64,000 bases of DNA from Halioxenophilus aromaticivorans (GCF_042850945.1 NZ_AP031496.1:682001-746000); one strand, 5' to 3'; counted from the stretch's first letter, positions 42,827-51,750 are shown. Notes: generated from the sequence alone by a model not told the origin. A program made the numbers and translations.

Positions 42827-44599
42827 TTAACGATGACCGCTGCGACGGTTGCCGCGGTTATCGTCAAACTTGCGATTGCTGGCGTTATCGCGGCGTCGTT
42901 TGTCGCCATCGTTACGGCCGCGTTTTTCCTGGGGCGCGTGGTCCAAGTCGGTTTTTTGCAGTTTCAAAGGCTTGTTGCGTACCCAAACCTTACTCAATAA
43001 ACGCTGGGTGTCTTCGCCCAAACCAACCGGCAGTTGCACAAAGCTGTGACTGTCATTGATGGTAATGTTGCCGATGTTGCTGCTGCGCATGTTAGCTTCG
43101 TTGGCGATGGCGCCGACTAAATCGCCGGGTTTAACGCCGTCTTTGCGGCCCACTTCCACACGGTAATAATCCATGGGTTGGTTGCTGCGTTCTTTGCGGC
43201 CCCCGGAGCGTTTGTCGCCACGGTCGCGGTCGCGGCCACGGTCGTTACGCACGGCAATTGGCTCGTCCAACAGTTTGTCTTTTTCCACAAACAGAGGGTG
43301 TGATGACTGTGCCATGTAGGCTAAGGCCGCAGCGATTTCGTCGGAGCTAACATTGGCCTCGGCTTGCACTTCTTCCACCAGCTTGGTGAATTCCGATAAA
43401 TCCTGTGAGTCCAAGGTTTCCAAAATACTTTCGCGGAAACGCGTAACACGGCGGTTGGTTAGCTCGTCCGATGTGGGCAGCTTGCCTTCCTCGATGGGCT
43501 GGCCGGTGCTGCGCTCAATGGATCGCAACAGGTGACGCTCGCGTGGAGTAACCAGCAAAATTGCTTTACCCGAGCGGCCGGCACGGCCAGTGCGGCCAAT
43601 TCGGTGTACGTAGGCTTCGTTGTCGTGTGGGATATCGTAGTTCACCACGTGGGTGATGCGAGGTACGTCGATACCACGGGCGGCAACGTCGGTGGCAACC
43701 ACCACATCAATTTTGCCTTTTTTCAGTTGCTCGATGGTGATCTCGCGCTGCTTTTGGTTGATGTCGCCGTTGAGAGCGGCGCTAGAATAGCCGCGCGCTT
43801 CCAATTTTTGGGCCAGTTCAACGGTGGCGGTTTTGGTGCGCACAAACATAATCAGCCCGTCGAAGTCTTCGACTTCTAAGATGCGGGTTAAGGCATCAAT
43901 CTTACGGGCAGGGCTGACCATAACGTACTGCTGCTCAATGCGATCCACGGTTTTGGTTTTCGCTTCAATTTGAATGCGCACCGGGTCGTTGAGGTAGTTG
44001 TTAGTGATTTTTTTGATGGCCGGTGGCATGGTGGCACTGAACAACGCCACTTGGCGCTGATCTGGTGTGTGATCCAAGATCCACTCTACGTCGTCAATAA
44101 AACCCATGCGCAGCATTTCGTCGGCTTCATCCAACACCATCATGGATAGGTTGGCGAGGTCCAAACTGCCTCGACGCAGGTGGTCCATAACGCGCCCTGG
44201 GGTGCCTACCACGACGTGCACGCCGCGCTTTAACTGGCGCAATTGGGCGCGCATGTCCTGGCCACCGTAAATGGGCGCAATGTGAAAGCCATCAATGTTC
44301 GCAGCGTAGCTTTGGAACGCTTCGGCTACTTGAATCGCCAGCTCGCGGGTTGGCGCTAAAACCAGCGCTTGGGGCGAGTTTTGTTTTAGGTTAATACGCG
44401 ACAAAACGGGCAGGGCGAAGGCTGCGGTTTTACCGGTACCGGTTTGCGCCAAACCTAAAAGGTCTTTGCCTTCCAGCAGGCTAGGAATACTTTGCGCTTG
44501 AATGGGGGAAGGTTGCTCGTAACCGAGGTTTTGCAACGTTGCGCACAGGGGCGCAGGCAAACCCAGCGAAGCAAAATCGCTGGTTTGAGAATCAGACAT
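42827..44599 (-). CDS. deaD: DEAD-box ATP-dependent RNA helicase (DeaD/CsdA)
   Basis: 590 residues from the ATG at 44599 (MSDSQTSDFASLGLP); a longer in-frame start at 44644 lacks family similarity. The helicase core has the Q motif LGYEQPSPIQAQSIP, motif I AQTGTGKT, DEAD in VLDEADEML, SAT and HRIGRTGRAGR. The C-terminal DeaD/DbpA RNA-binding domain (about 470-545) has YRVEVGRKDGVKPGDLVGAIANEANM. A basic Arg/Asp/Gly tail ends the protein. It acts in ribosome assembly and RNA decay, particularly in the cold. A long leader (44600-44961) would suit cold-shock control. Confidence 0.95.
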   Translation of the reverse strand: MSDSQTSDFASLGLPAPLCATLQNLGYEQPSPIQAQSIPSLLEGKDLLGLAQTGTGKTAAFALPVLSRINLKQNSPQALVLAPTRELAIQVAEAFQSYAANIDGFHIAPIYGGQDMRAQLRQLKRGVHVVVGTPGRVMDHLRRGSLDLANLSMMVLDEADEMLRMGFIDDVEWILDHTPDQRQVALFSATMPPAIKKITNNYLNDPVRIQIEAKTKTVDRIEQQYVMVSPARKIDALTRILEVEDFDGLIMFVRTKTATVELAQKLEARGYSSAALNGDINQKQREITIEQLKKGKIDVVVATDVAARGIDVPRITHVVNYDIPHDNEAYVHRIGRTGRAGRSGKAILLVTPRERHLLRSIERSTGQPIEEGKLPTSDELTNRRVTRFRESILETLDSQDLSEFTKLVEEVQAEANVSSDEIAAALAYMAQSSHPLFVEKDKLLDEPIAVRNDRGRDRDRGDKRSGGRKERSNQPMDYYRVEVGRKDGVKPGDLVGAIANEANMRSSNIGNITINDSHSFVQLPVGLGEDTQRLLSKVWVRNKPLKLQKTDLDHAPQEKRGRNDGDKRRRDNASNRKFDDNRGNRRSGHR

Positions 44600-44961
44600 A
44601 GCTTGGGTGCCTATATGTGAACAGAAACTAAAAAAAGGACCCAAACCAAGAATGATTTACACATACACAGATGAATGCGAAGCAAGGCGCAGGGCACTTG
44701 CCAGTAACTCACAAACTCGACAAGCCGAAATCTTGTCACAGAAATAAACCGCAGAAGAAGGTGCAGTAAGGCGTGTTTAACAGATTTTAGCTCGGTGACC
44801 GGCGGATACGTTGGCTGGGGTCGGCAAAGCGCGGAAGTATAGAGTAGCTGGGCGCTAAACTAAATGGTTTTTTACGCTAAATTGAGCATTGTTTGCAACT
44901 ATTGGCTAGCGCTTAAGTAGATAGAAATTGGCTGACTATTCATTTCACTAGGAGTAACCCT
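44600..44961. promoter_or_regulatory. divergent region: deaD leader and small membrane-protein gene
   Basis: 362 bases without a gene. deaD genes often have long, cold-responsive leaders. No definite promoter or RNA motif could be fixed by eye. Confidence 0.35.
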
Positions 44962-45306
44962 TTGATAATTTGGCTTTTTACCATAGTCGCTACCACGATG
45001 GTTTTCGGATTAGTGCTGTGGCTGTTGTTGACGGTAAAGACGCCTCGCTATCGCGTCACCAAGCAACAAGTACAGCAATTGTTGGAGCAGGTGGTGGTTG
45101 GCCAGGCCTCTGGTAACGATTGGGCCGTGTTTATTGGCTATCAGATTCGCGATAACCCAGAGTTGGAAAAAATTCGCGCCCAGTGTGTGGTGATCGATGA
45201 AGAAGAATATCGTTCCCACGGCCAGTATTTACTGACCGCCCGTGGCCGTGACCGAGTGGAGGCCTTGCTGCGCGGGCTGATGAATAACCGCCATGTAATC
45301 GATTAG
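44962..45306 (+). CDS. small membrane-anchored protein, function unknown
   Basis: 114 residues from a TTG, supported by AGGAG seven bases upstream. One N-terminal membrane helix (IIWLFTIVATTMVFGLVLWLLL) is followed by a soluble domain of about 85 residues. That domain has QQVQQLLEQVVVGQASGNDWAVFIGYQIRDNPELEKIR and a C-terminal helix that begins GRDRVEALLRGL. I recognise no named family. gpmA follows 134 bases later with its own promoter. Confidence 0.7.
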   Translation: MIIWLFTIVATTMVFGLVLWLLLTVKTPRYRVTKQQVQQLLEQVVVGQASGNDWAVFIGYQIRDNPELEKIRAQCVVIDEEEYRSHGQYLLTARGRDRVEALLRGLMNNRHVID

Positions 45307-45383
45307 CGCCTGAGTCTAAGGCGCGGGCGCGTTAAATTGGCCCCTATTCGGCGGCTGCAGTAGGCCACAGCGCCGTCGCAAGC

Positions 45384-45392
45384 TGGTATAAT
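45384..45392 (+). promoter_or_regulatory. extended -10 promoter of gpmA
   Basis: TGGTATAAT combines a perfect TATAAT with the TG of an extended -10, about 49 bases upstream of the gpmA ATG. The -35 is weak. Confidence 0.6.
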
Positions 45393-45440
45393 CACGCCAA
45401 TTTTTACAGCAAGCCCCCATAAACGGGGAAAGGAGTCTCA

Positions 45441-46187
45441 ATGTACAAGTTGGTGCTGGTTCGTCACGGTGAAAGCCTGTGGAACAAAGAGAACCGTTTT
45501 ACTGGATGGAAAGACGTGGAGTTGTCTGAAAAAGGCAAGGCAGAAGCGGTTGCCGCTGGCCAGCGTTTAAAAGCGGAAGGTTTCGAATTCGATAAGGTGT
45601 ACACCTCTGTACTGACCCGCGCCATTAAAACCGCTTGGTCCATTATGAGCGAGTTAGACGCCTGCTACCTGCCAGTTATCAATAGCTGGAAGTTAAACGA
45701 GCGTCACTACGGTGGTTTGCAGGGGTTAAACAAAGCCGAAACCGCCGAGCAGCACGGTGAGGAGCAGGTGTTGGTGTGGCGCCGCAGTTACAGCACGCCG
45801 CCGCCGGCGTTGACGAAAGACGATGAGCGCTACCCGGGCCACGACCCGCGCTACAAAGATTTAAGCGAAGCCGAAATCCCCCTCACCGAGTGTTTGGCGG
45901 ATACCGTAGCGCGAGTTATCCCGTACTACGAAGAAACCATCGTGCCGGATATCAAAGCCGGCAAGCGCATTATGATTGCCGCCCACGGCAACAGCCTGCG
46001 CGCTTTGGTGAAATACCTCGATGAGATGAGCGAAGAAGCCATTATGAAGGTGAACATTCCAACGGCGACGCCGTTGGTTTACGAGCTGGATGAAAATCTG
46101 AAGCCCATCAAAAACTACTACCTTGCCGATGAAGCCGCACTGGCCGAAGCCATGGACGCGGTAGCCAAGCAGGGTAAAAAAGGTTAA
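45441..46187 (+). CDS. gpmA: 2,3-bisphosphoglycerate-dependent phosphoglycerate mutase
   Basis: 248 residues. Interconverts 3- and 2-phosphoglycerate in glycolysis. The histidine-phosphatase motif LVLVRHGESLWNKENRFTGW holds the phospho-His. LNERHYGGLQGLNKAETAEQHGEEQVLVWRRSY and IMIAAHGNSLRALVKYL supply the other active residues. The cofactor-dependent type is shown by length and the YGGLQGLNK loop. AAAGGAG precedes the ATG, and a strong terminator follows. Confidence 0.97.
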   Translation: MYKLVLVRHGESLWNKENRFTGWKDVELSEKGKAEAVAAGQRLKAEGFEFDKVYTSVLTRAIKTAWSIMSELDACYLPVINSWKLNERHYGGLQGLNKAETAEQHGEEQVLVWRRSYSTPPPALTKDDERYPGHDPRYKDLSEAEIPLTECLADTVARVIPYYEETIVPDIKAGKRIMIAAHGNSLRALVKYLDEMSEEAIMKVNIPTATPLVYELDENLKPIKNYYLADEAALAEAMDAVAKQGKKG

Positions 46188-46230
46188 CGAACTAACCTTG
46201 GCATTTGTTGTCATGCCAATACCGATAACG

Positions 46231-46260
46231 AAAAAGCCCCGACATCGGGGCTTTTTGCTT
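46231..46260 (+). terminator. rho-independent terminator of gpmA
   Basis: AAAAAGCCCCGA and TCGGGGCTTTTT around a short loop, followed by GCTTTT, 44 bases after the stop codon. Confidence 0.9.
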
Positions 46261-46281
46261 TTCAGACTTTAGGGAAACACT

Positions 46282-47058
46282 ATGAAAGTACTAAAAATAT
46301 TTCTGGGCTTGATTCTCGTTGTGCTGCTGTTGTTGGCCGTGGGAGGCTACTTTTTGGCGAAAAACCTCAACGGCTTAGTTGAGCGTGCGGTGGAAGACTT
46401 TGGCAGCCAGGTCACAGAGACCCAGGTGGAGCTAGGTGCGGCCGACATTACTTTGGATATGAACCAAGGCCGTGGTGAATTGCAAAATCTTACCATTGCT
46501 AACCCTAAAGGTTTCAGCAACGCCAACTTGCTCACCGTAGGTAAAGTAGCTCTGGCAATTGAGCCTAAATCGGTGCTCAAGGATGTGATCGTGATCGATG
46601 AGATTACCCTGTCCGGTGTCAATATTCTGGCCGAACACACCGGTGTTGCAGACACCAACCTACAGGCATTATTAAATAACATTCAGTCCCAAGCGGGCAC
46701 TAGCAGCGAGCCTGAGGCAACCGAAGAGACCGGTGGCAAAGAAGTTTTGCTGGCCGTGAAAAAGATCGACTTCGCCGATAATTCCATGTCTTTGAAATCA
46801 GAGAAGCTGGGCAATTACGATTTGAAAATCCCCAGTTTTACCGTCACTGACCTAGGCTCTGCCGAGAACGGGCTCACGCCAGAGCAACTTGCCGCTGCTG
46901 CCATCAAGCCACTGTTGGATCGAGCTAAGCGCCAGGTTGAAGAAAAAGTACAAGATGGCATCGAGGACAAAGCAAAAGAAAAGCTTATGGAACACCTAGA
47001 CGATGACCAAAAAGAAAAGTTAGAGGGCCTTAAGTCGTTGCTGAAAGGTAAGGACTAA
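46282..47058 (+). CDS. AsmA-like membrane-anchored periplasmic protein
   Basis: 258 residues. One N-terminal membrane helix (VLKIFLGLILVVLLLLAVGGYFLA), then LNGLVERAVEDFGSQVTETQVELGAADI and GRGELQNLTIANPKGFSNANLLTVGKVALAIEPKSVL. This is the strand pattern at the start of AsmA-like proteins, a group linked to lipid transport to the outer membrane. The long helical, charged C-terminus (about 200-258: KRQVEEKVQDGIEDKAKEKLM) is not part of the AsmA pattern. Short for the superfamily, which often exceeds 600 residues. AGGGAA precedes the ATG. Confidence 0.7.
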   Translation: MKVLKIFLGLILVVLLLLAVGGYFLAKNLNGLVERAVEDFGSQVTETQVELGAADITLDMNQGRGELQNLTIANPKGFSNANLLTVGKVALAIEPKSVLKDVIVIDEITLSGVNILAEHTGVADTNLQALLNNIQSQAGTSSEPEATEETGGKEVLLAVKKIDFADNSMSLKSEKLGNYDLKIPSFTVTDLGSAENGLTPEQLAAAAIKPLLDRAKRQVEEKVQDGIEDKAKEKLMEHLDDDQKEKLEGLKSLLKGKD

Positions 47059-47078
47059 CCGTTAAATCGTGTTCGACT

Positions 47079-47100
47079 GAAACGGCATCCTTGCCGTTTC
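47079..47100. terminator. hairpin between two convergent genes
   Basis: Perfect 9-base stem GAAACGGCA / TGCCGTTTC with loop TCCT, just after the AsmA-like gene and about 64 bases past the end of the opposing TonB-fusion gene. No long T-run; it may serve both. Confidence 0.5.
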
Positions 47101-47163
47101 GCCGCTTTGAAATAAAAAGTCCGAGCGTTTACTGCTCGCAAATCGAAAGTTTGAGCCTTTAAA

Positions 47164-48429
47164 TTACTGCAATTTAAACTCAACAGGCACGGTGAAGGCG
47201 TAGTCTTCACCGGGCTCATCCACAGGCGGTGCTGGGAAAGGCGCTGCTTCCTTTACCGCTTTTTCGGCGGCTCGATTTAAAATTCCGTATTGGGATTCAT
47301 CCAGTGTTTGCAATTCTTTCAACGCTCCTTTTTGATCGATAACCACCTGTAGGGTAACCCGGCCTTGATAATTGCGGTCTATTGCGCGGCGTGGGTATTT
47401 CACCTCGCGGTAAACGCGCCCTAATAAGTCGGAGTGATACAGCTGCTGTTGTAACAGCGTTTGTGCCGTGATTGGGGCGCTGGTTTGGTCGTCTTCATCC
47501 TCTGTGGTGGCTGCCAAGCGCTGTGCTGGCGCTTGCGCCGGTTGCGGTGCTGGTTCTGGCAAGGTGGTGGTCGCGCGTTGCGGCTGCGCTTGGGTAGGTG
47601 CCTGCTGTGCCGGTGCTGGGATAGCAGGGGCAGAATTGGTCGTCACAGGGGTGGCAGGTGGTGTTAATTGGCTGGCCAAGGTGCTGCGCCGCGTTGGTGG
47701 CGCGGGTTCTTCCTGGGACTGGGGTTGCGCTTGTGTAAGCTGGCTTGTGTTACTTGGTTCTCGTTCCAGCGCACCATCTTTAATAGAGGCGGCCAAGGTC
47801 TGAGCAAAGGCTGTGCGTTCTGGAATCGGCCGCAATTGGCTAAAACGATTGGATAAATCCTGGTCGACATCGCCGGCGGCGAGTAAATTTGCCCTAAAGG
47901 CAGATGACAGGGGCACCGAACCAATCCAAGCGCGCAGTAGAACATCAAAGATACCCGGCGGTTCGATTTTGCCCAGCTCGACATCATTTAACAGTACCGC
48001 CACCGGGGCATCGTTAGGGGCGTCAATTAATAAGCGGTCACCGGGCTTGAGCGGTACGTTAATCAGTTGAGTAAACGCCACCATGGCGTCGGCGTAATCT
48101 TTTAATACCGCCGTTGGGTTGTTAATGGCGGCGCCTTCAATCCAGGTTTTAACGTGTCGGCGTGCACTAAAATTATTGGTGCAGCGTATTTCCATCTGGC
48201 GATGCTGTTGCAGCTCAAATATTGCGTCGGCTTCGGTGGCTGGGCTGTCTAAAAACAGCGCGGCGATAAATCGCTCCTTGCCGAGGTATTCGTACGAGGA
48301 AACACCGTTCAGCAATGGCGCCGCTGTACTGCTGTGGCTGATTAGCCCGGCGGTGATTATTGCCAGCAAGTAGCCAAAGGCTGCGGCACTGTTGCGGCGG
48401 GTCGTTCTGGTTTTTTCTGCTTCAAACAC
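47164..48429 (-). CDS. chalcone-isomerase-like domain fused to TonB C-terminal domain
   Basis: 421 residues. An N-terminal membrane helix or signal (FGYLLAIITAGLISHSSTAA, about 18-37). Then comes a domain at about 40-200 with ERFIAALFLDSPATEADAIF, RQMEIRCTNNFSARRHVKTWIEGAAINN, LKPGDRLLIDAP and IFDVLLRAWIGSVPLSSAFRANLLA, which matches the bacterial chalcone-isomerase-like (Chalcone_3) pattern. A Gln/Pro/Ala/Thr linker (about 215-325) leads to a TonB C-terminal domain at 331-421 (GRVYREVKYPRRAIDRNYQGRVTLQVVID). The linker resembles the periplasm-spanning part of TonB. No exbB/exbD is adjacent. The fusion is inferred from motifs alone; the TonB end is the more secure. Confidence 0.78.
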   Translation of the reverse strand: MFEAEKTRTTRRNSAAAFGYLLAIITAGLISHSSTAAPLLNGVSSYEYLGKERFIAALFLDSPATEADAIFELQQHRQMEIRCTNNFSARRHVKTWIEGAAINNPTAVLKDYADAMVAFTQLINVPLKPGDRLLIDAPNDAPVAVLLNDVELGKIEPPGIFDVLLRAWIGSVPLSSAFRANLLAAGDVDQDLSNRFSQLRPIPERTAFAQTLAASIKDGALEREPSNTSQLTQAQPQSQEEPAPPTRRSTLASQLTPPATPVTTNSAPAIPAPAQQAPTQAQPQRATTTLPEPAPQPAQAPAQRLAATTEDEDDQTSAPITAQTLLQQQLYHSDLLGRVYREVKYPRRAIDRNYQGRVTLQVVIDQKGALKELQTLDESQYGILNRAAEKAVKEAAPFPAPPVDEPGEDYAFTVPVEFKLQ

Positions 48430-49153
48430 CGATATCTCTCTTTTTATTGTGCTTTGTACCCAGGCGTATTGTCCGGGAAGGCTGGATTGTCTACAGAGAA
48501 GAAAAACGCTACTTAATGGATGTCCACTCGGCGCAACTGGCGGTGACTCTGCCGCGATTAACTGTGGGTATGTTGCCAGAGCTTGTTGGCTGGTGCTGCT
48601 GGTTGGCTTTTTAGCCCTACTTATGTGAAGTGCATCTGTGCATGACTTCGTTATTGTTGTACCGACATCGCCCGTCGAAAGTCCAAGTGTTGGCCGCGCT
48701 GGCCGACGTCTCGGGCAAACGGCACCGCTTTTTATCCGTGCTGACTAATATTTAGTCTAACGAGTTTTTGGCGCCGTGCAACACATTCCCTAGTTGCTCT
48801 TAAGAATAGTTAACTGCGTCAATTTTGTGGTGGCCGCGGGCTCAGTTGCGAGGTTATTGCGATGACCGGCAGGCTCGGGCTGGCAATAGCGTTAGCCAAT
48901 TCTCACTTTCAATAAATACTCGCTTGGTGTGGGCGAAATCGTTCAATTTTACAATTGCGCAATAACTAATACACACCCTACACTCGCGGCAGTGTACTAG
49001 GTGGGCCCACGCAATCAACTGCCATTTTCGTTTCTTTCTAGCTCCTTTGCGTCAAGCCAGTTTTTTGCGCGCTCGAAGAAGGACTGCACCAAGAGATTTA
49101 CCAAGGCGGCCAGAGCGCCGCCGTTTCATTTTATCCGTGAGGGAGTCCCAACT
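48430..49153. promoter_or_regulatory. gene-free stretch between the TonB-fusion and cNMP-domain genes
   Basis: 724 bases between divergent genes, no supportable frame. The only structure noted is the inverted repeat GACTAA-TAT-TTAGTC at 48743-48757, which could be an operator. Both neighbouring promoters should lie here. Confidence 0.45.
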
Positions 49154-49795
49154 ATGCGACTGCAGCAATACGGCGGCTTAAGCCATTCGGAAATAAAGCA
49201 AAAGTTGCTCTATATTCCATTATTTCGGCAAATCGAACAGTATCGGGCAGATCAATTAGACTTATTATTGGCCTGCGCACAGGTGCAGCAAGTTGCCTCT
49301 CAAGGCTTGGTGTTGAGATGCGGCGATCGCGATGATCGGGTGTATTTTTTACTGCGAGGAAGCCTGAATGTCTGTTTGCCAGGGACGACTGGTGCGGTGG
49401 TGTTACGCCAGGTACAGCCCGGTGAAATGTTTGGTGAGCTGGCTTTCTTGCTGGGCCAGGTGCGCTGCGCCAACGTTGAAGTGGCTCCCGAGTGCAAGCA
49501 AGCTTGGGTTTTGTCTTTAGAATTTGAGCTTTTCGACTTGTATAATTCGTGCGGTTTGCTGGATTACACCGGTTTGAACTTCTTCTACCAAAACTTAGTT
49601 CATCATCTGCGTTTTAAGTTGGATCTCCTGCGTAGCGAACATCCTAGCCACCCGTTGGCGAGTCTGCATCGAAAAATTAACGTCGGCAAAACCTCTGTGC
49701 AGCCCCTGGATAACCTGCTGGCTTTGCAAAAACAAGCGCGGGCCATGGCTGAGCTGCTTACGCAATGGAATCCCGCGTTGCAGCTATTGGCCTAG
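49154..49795 (+). CDS. cyclic-nucleotide-binding-domain protein without DNA-binding domain
   Basis: 213 residues from the ATG at 49154, which is preceded by GGGAG; an upstream frame opening at 49001 has no similarity. The Crp-like beta roll (about 20-125) shows LLYIPLFRQIEQYRADQLDLLLACAQVQQV, RVYFLLRGSLNVCLPG and GEMFGELAFLLGQVRCANVEVAPECKQAWVL. In the phosphate-binding cassette the usual Arg of RxA is shifted or replaced by Cys-Ala, so cAMP binding is doubtful. The C-terminal half is helical with no helix-turn-helix, unlike Crp/Fnr regulators. Probably a stand-alone sensor or scaffold. Confidence 0.78.
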   Translation: MRLQQYGGLSHSEIKQKLLYIPLFRQIEQYRADQLDLLLACAQVQQVASQGLVLRCGDRDDRVYFLLRGSLNVCLPGTTGAVVLRQVQPGEMFGELAFLLGQVRCANVEVAPECKQAWVLSLEFELFDLYNSCGLLDYTGLNFFYQNLVHHLRFKLDLLRSEHPSHPLASLHRKINVGKTSVQPLDNLLALQKQARAMAELLTQWNPALQLLA

Positions 49796-49936
49796 CAATT
49801 GGCTGAGTTGTTTGCCTAACGATTAGCTTGATCTGCTAAGAAATAAAGCGCAGGGCGGCGTGGTACTGGCCGGCAAACGTTGGTCTACACTTTAGGTGGA
49901 CACCCGTTCTGCAATTGCCCCAAGGATCGCCTGCCA

Positions 49937-50566
49937 ATGAAAAACCTCAGCACCACTCGTCCACATGGTTATCTGCATCGCACGCTGGTGTTGGGAGCGT
50001 GTTTAGTGGCTGCGCAATGGGGGCAGGCGCGAGACGTCAATCTCTGGTTGCCCGGCCGGTACAAGCAGTACATGCCGCAACTGGAAAACGCAGTGGCTAA
50101 AGTGGGTGCGGAAGAAAGCTGCCAAAAGGTTGTGCGCGGCGAGCTTATGGAATCCCAATCCAAGGCCGAGCAGCCGGTGTTCAGAATTATTTGCCGCGAT
50201 GACAATCTTAAAACCTACGCCACTTTGATGAATGGCCTATCGCTGGAGGTGTTACATTCCAGTGGTGAAACGCATATAGAACAAAAAAAACGTCATTTGC
50301 CTCACTATGCCCGGGTTTGCTTGAAAGATCTAAAAGCCAAGGCCGAGCGTTTGCGAAAGCCGCGCTTTCCGGAAGGGGCAGGCCTGAAGCCAACTCTCTT
50401 TACCGGCCAACGGGTGGAGTTTGAGGTGGATTTCTCGTCGCAAAGCCTAAGCGGCAACGATTTGGAATACCGAGGCTACTGTGCCTTTGAGGATATGGCC
50501 AATTATGAGACGGAAATCCGCCCTCGGCCAAAGACGACAAACACTGAGCCTGAATCGGCTCCCTAG
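49937..50566 (+). CDS. periplasmic protein, function unknown
   Basis: 209 residues from the ATG at 49937, behind AAGGAT. A signal peptide (LHRTLVLGACLVAAQWGQA) is cut before RDVN. The mature part has four Cys (EESCQKV, RIICRDD, ARVCLKD, GYCAFE), an even number that suits two disulfides, and a Pro/Thr/Glu-rich tail. I see no known domain. It follows the cNMP-domain gene by 141 bases and ends at a strong terminator. Confidence 0.68.
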   Translation: MKNLSTTRPHGYLHRTLVLGACLVAAQWGQARDVNLWLPGRYKQYMPQLENAVAKVGAEESCQKVVRGELMESQSKAEQPVFRIICRDDNLKTYATLMNGLSLEVLHSSGETHIEQKKRHLPHYARVCLKDLKAKAERLRKPRFPEGAGLKPTLFTGQRVEFEVDFSSQSLSGNDLEYRGYCAFEDMANYETEIRPRPKTTNTEPESAP

Positions 50567-50588
50567 TCGAGATTTTCTGCCAGATAAG

Positions 50589-50617
50589 AAAAAGGCCGGT
50601 AAAAAACCGGCCTTTTC
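50589..50617. terminator. bidirectional rho-independent terminator
   Basis: AAAAGGCCGGT / ACCGGCCTTTT with a short A loop lies between two convergent genes. A and T ends on both sides suit termination in both directions. Confidence 0.85.
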
Positions 50618-50631
50618 TGTGCGCTAGCTGA

Positions 50632-51435
50632 TTAAGCTTTTGCTTTTGGTGGACGACCACGACGCTTTTTAGGCGCGGCGCCGGTATCCGCTGGGGTGGC
50701 AGCTTTAGCAGCGGCGGCTTTTGGTGGGCGACCGCGCTTCTTAGCAGGTGCGGCCTTTGCCGGAGTGCTTTTAGCAGCGGTTTTGGGAGCGGCTTTCTTG
50801 GCAGGGGCCTTTTTACTAGCGGCTTTGGCTTTAACCTTGGCCTTAGCAGTTTTGGCTTTAGCCTTAGCAGCGGCCTTTTTGGCAGCTTCTTTGGCTTTAA
50901 CAGCAGCTTTCTTAGCAGCGGCTTTAGCTTTAACGGCGGCTTTCTTGGCGGCTGCTTTCTCTTTAATAGCAGCTTTCTTGGCAGCGGCCTTAGCTTTTGC
51001 AGCGGCTTTCTTAGCAGCTGCCTTCTCTTTAGTAGCTTTGATCTTAGCTACGCGAGCCAATTCTTTGCTCTCGGCTTTGGCCAAAGCGTTGGCGGCTTTG
51101 TTGGAAGCTTTCAGGTCACGCAGTTCTGACTTGGCCTTGTCGGCAGATGCTTTGGCTTCAGTAGCAGCTTTAGCAGCTTCAGAAGAAGCGGTGCGAGCAG
51201 CGGCAACAGCTTTAGCAGCGGCTGGGGTTTTCTTCTTACGAGCAGCAGCCAGTTTGGCTTTAGCCTTTGAGCTAGCAGTAGCCGCTTTTTTAGCAGCAGC
51301 ACTTAATTTGGTGACTTCTTTAGCCAGGTCGGACTCTTCTTTTGCGCGAGCCTTGGCCAATTGAGTTTTAAGAGCTGCTAGTTCCTGTTCCAGTTTGGCA
51401 ACAGGGTCTACAGCGGATGCAGTGCGTGGGGCCAT
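50632..51435 (-). CDS. Lys/Ala-rich histone-H1-like protein with two AT-hooks
   Basis: 267 residues. A short N-terminal helical region (VDPVAKLEQELAALKTQLAKARAKEES, coiled-coil-like) is followed by long Ala/Lys repeats of the type AAAKKAAxKxK (about 125-215). Two AT-hook cores GRPPK lie near the C-terminus (KKRGRPPKAA and KKRRGRPPKAKA). This is the layout of bacterial histone-H1-like or AlgP/PhaF-like DNA-binding proteins. It probably binds AT-rich DNA and condenses the nucleoid. Such tails also occur on polyhydroxyalkanoate-granule proteins that tie granules to DNA, and PHB genes lie 2-6 kb away. I see no phasin domain, so that link is only a possibility. Confidence 0.85.
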   Translation of the reverse strand: MAPRTASAVDPVAKLEQELAALKTQLAKARAKEESDLAKEVTKLSAAAKKAATASSKAKAKLAAARKKKTPAAAKAVAAARTASSEAAKAATEAKASADKAKSELRDLKASNKAANALAKAESKELARVAKIKATKEKAAAKKAAAKAKAAAKKAAIKEKAAAKKAAVKAKAAAKKAAVKAKEAAKKAAAKAKAKTAKAKVKAKAASKKAPAKKAAPKTAAKSTPAKAAPAKKRGRPPKAAAAKAATPADTGAAPKKRRGRPPKAKA

Positions 51436-51750
51436 AGTCAGTTTCCTTTATGAGAATAAATTTCAGTGCAGGGGGTCTGCATTAAAGCGACATAAGTTAA
51501 GCATTTACAGAAAAAATTCAAGCACTTTGCATGAAAATAGACCAAATTTTGAAAAATGAGAACAAAAAGAACGAAAATTTAATAAAAAAGCCGATATTTT
51601 TTTTGTTTTGGATAACTTGGCGGCAAAAGTTTCGGATTTTTAAACAGACTAAAGCGAGGCGATGTGACCAGTTTGAATGAATAAACTGGCTGACTTTGGC
51701 TTCCAATTTCTCTTTTTAGACCTACGCAAACTCGTTGGTCGAACATTTCC

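Noticed and set aside
50696..51364. Long plus-strand frame of about 220 codons rich in Ala and Leu, opposite the AT-hook gene
   Set aside because: It is the complement of Ala/Lys repeats, which lack stops on the other strand. No start site or real protein pattern.
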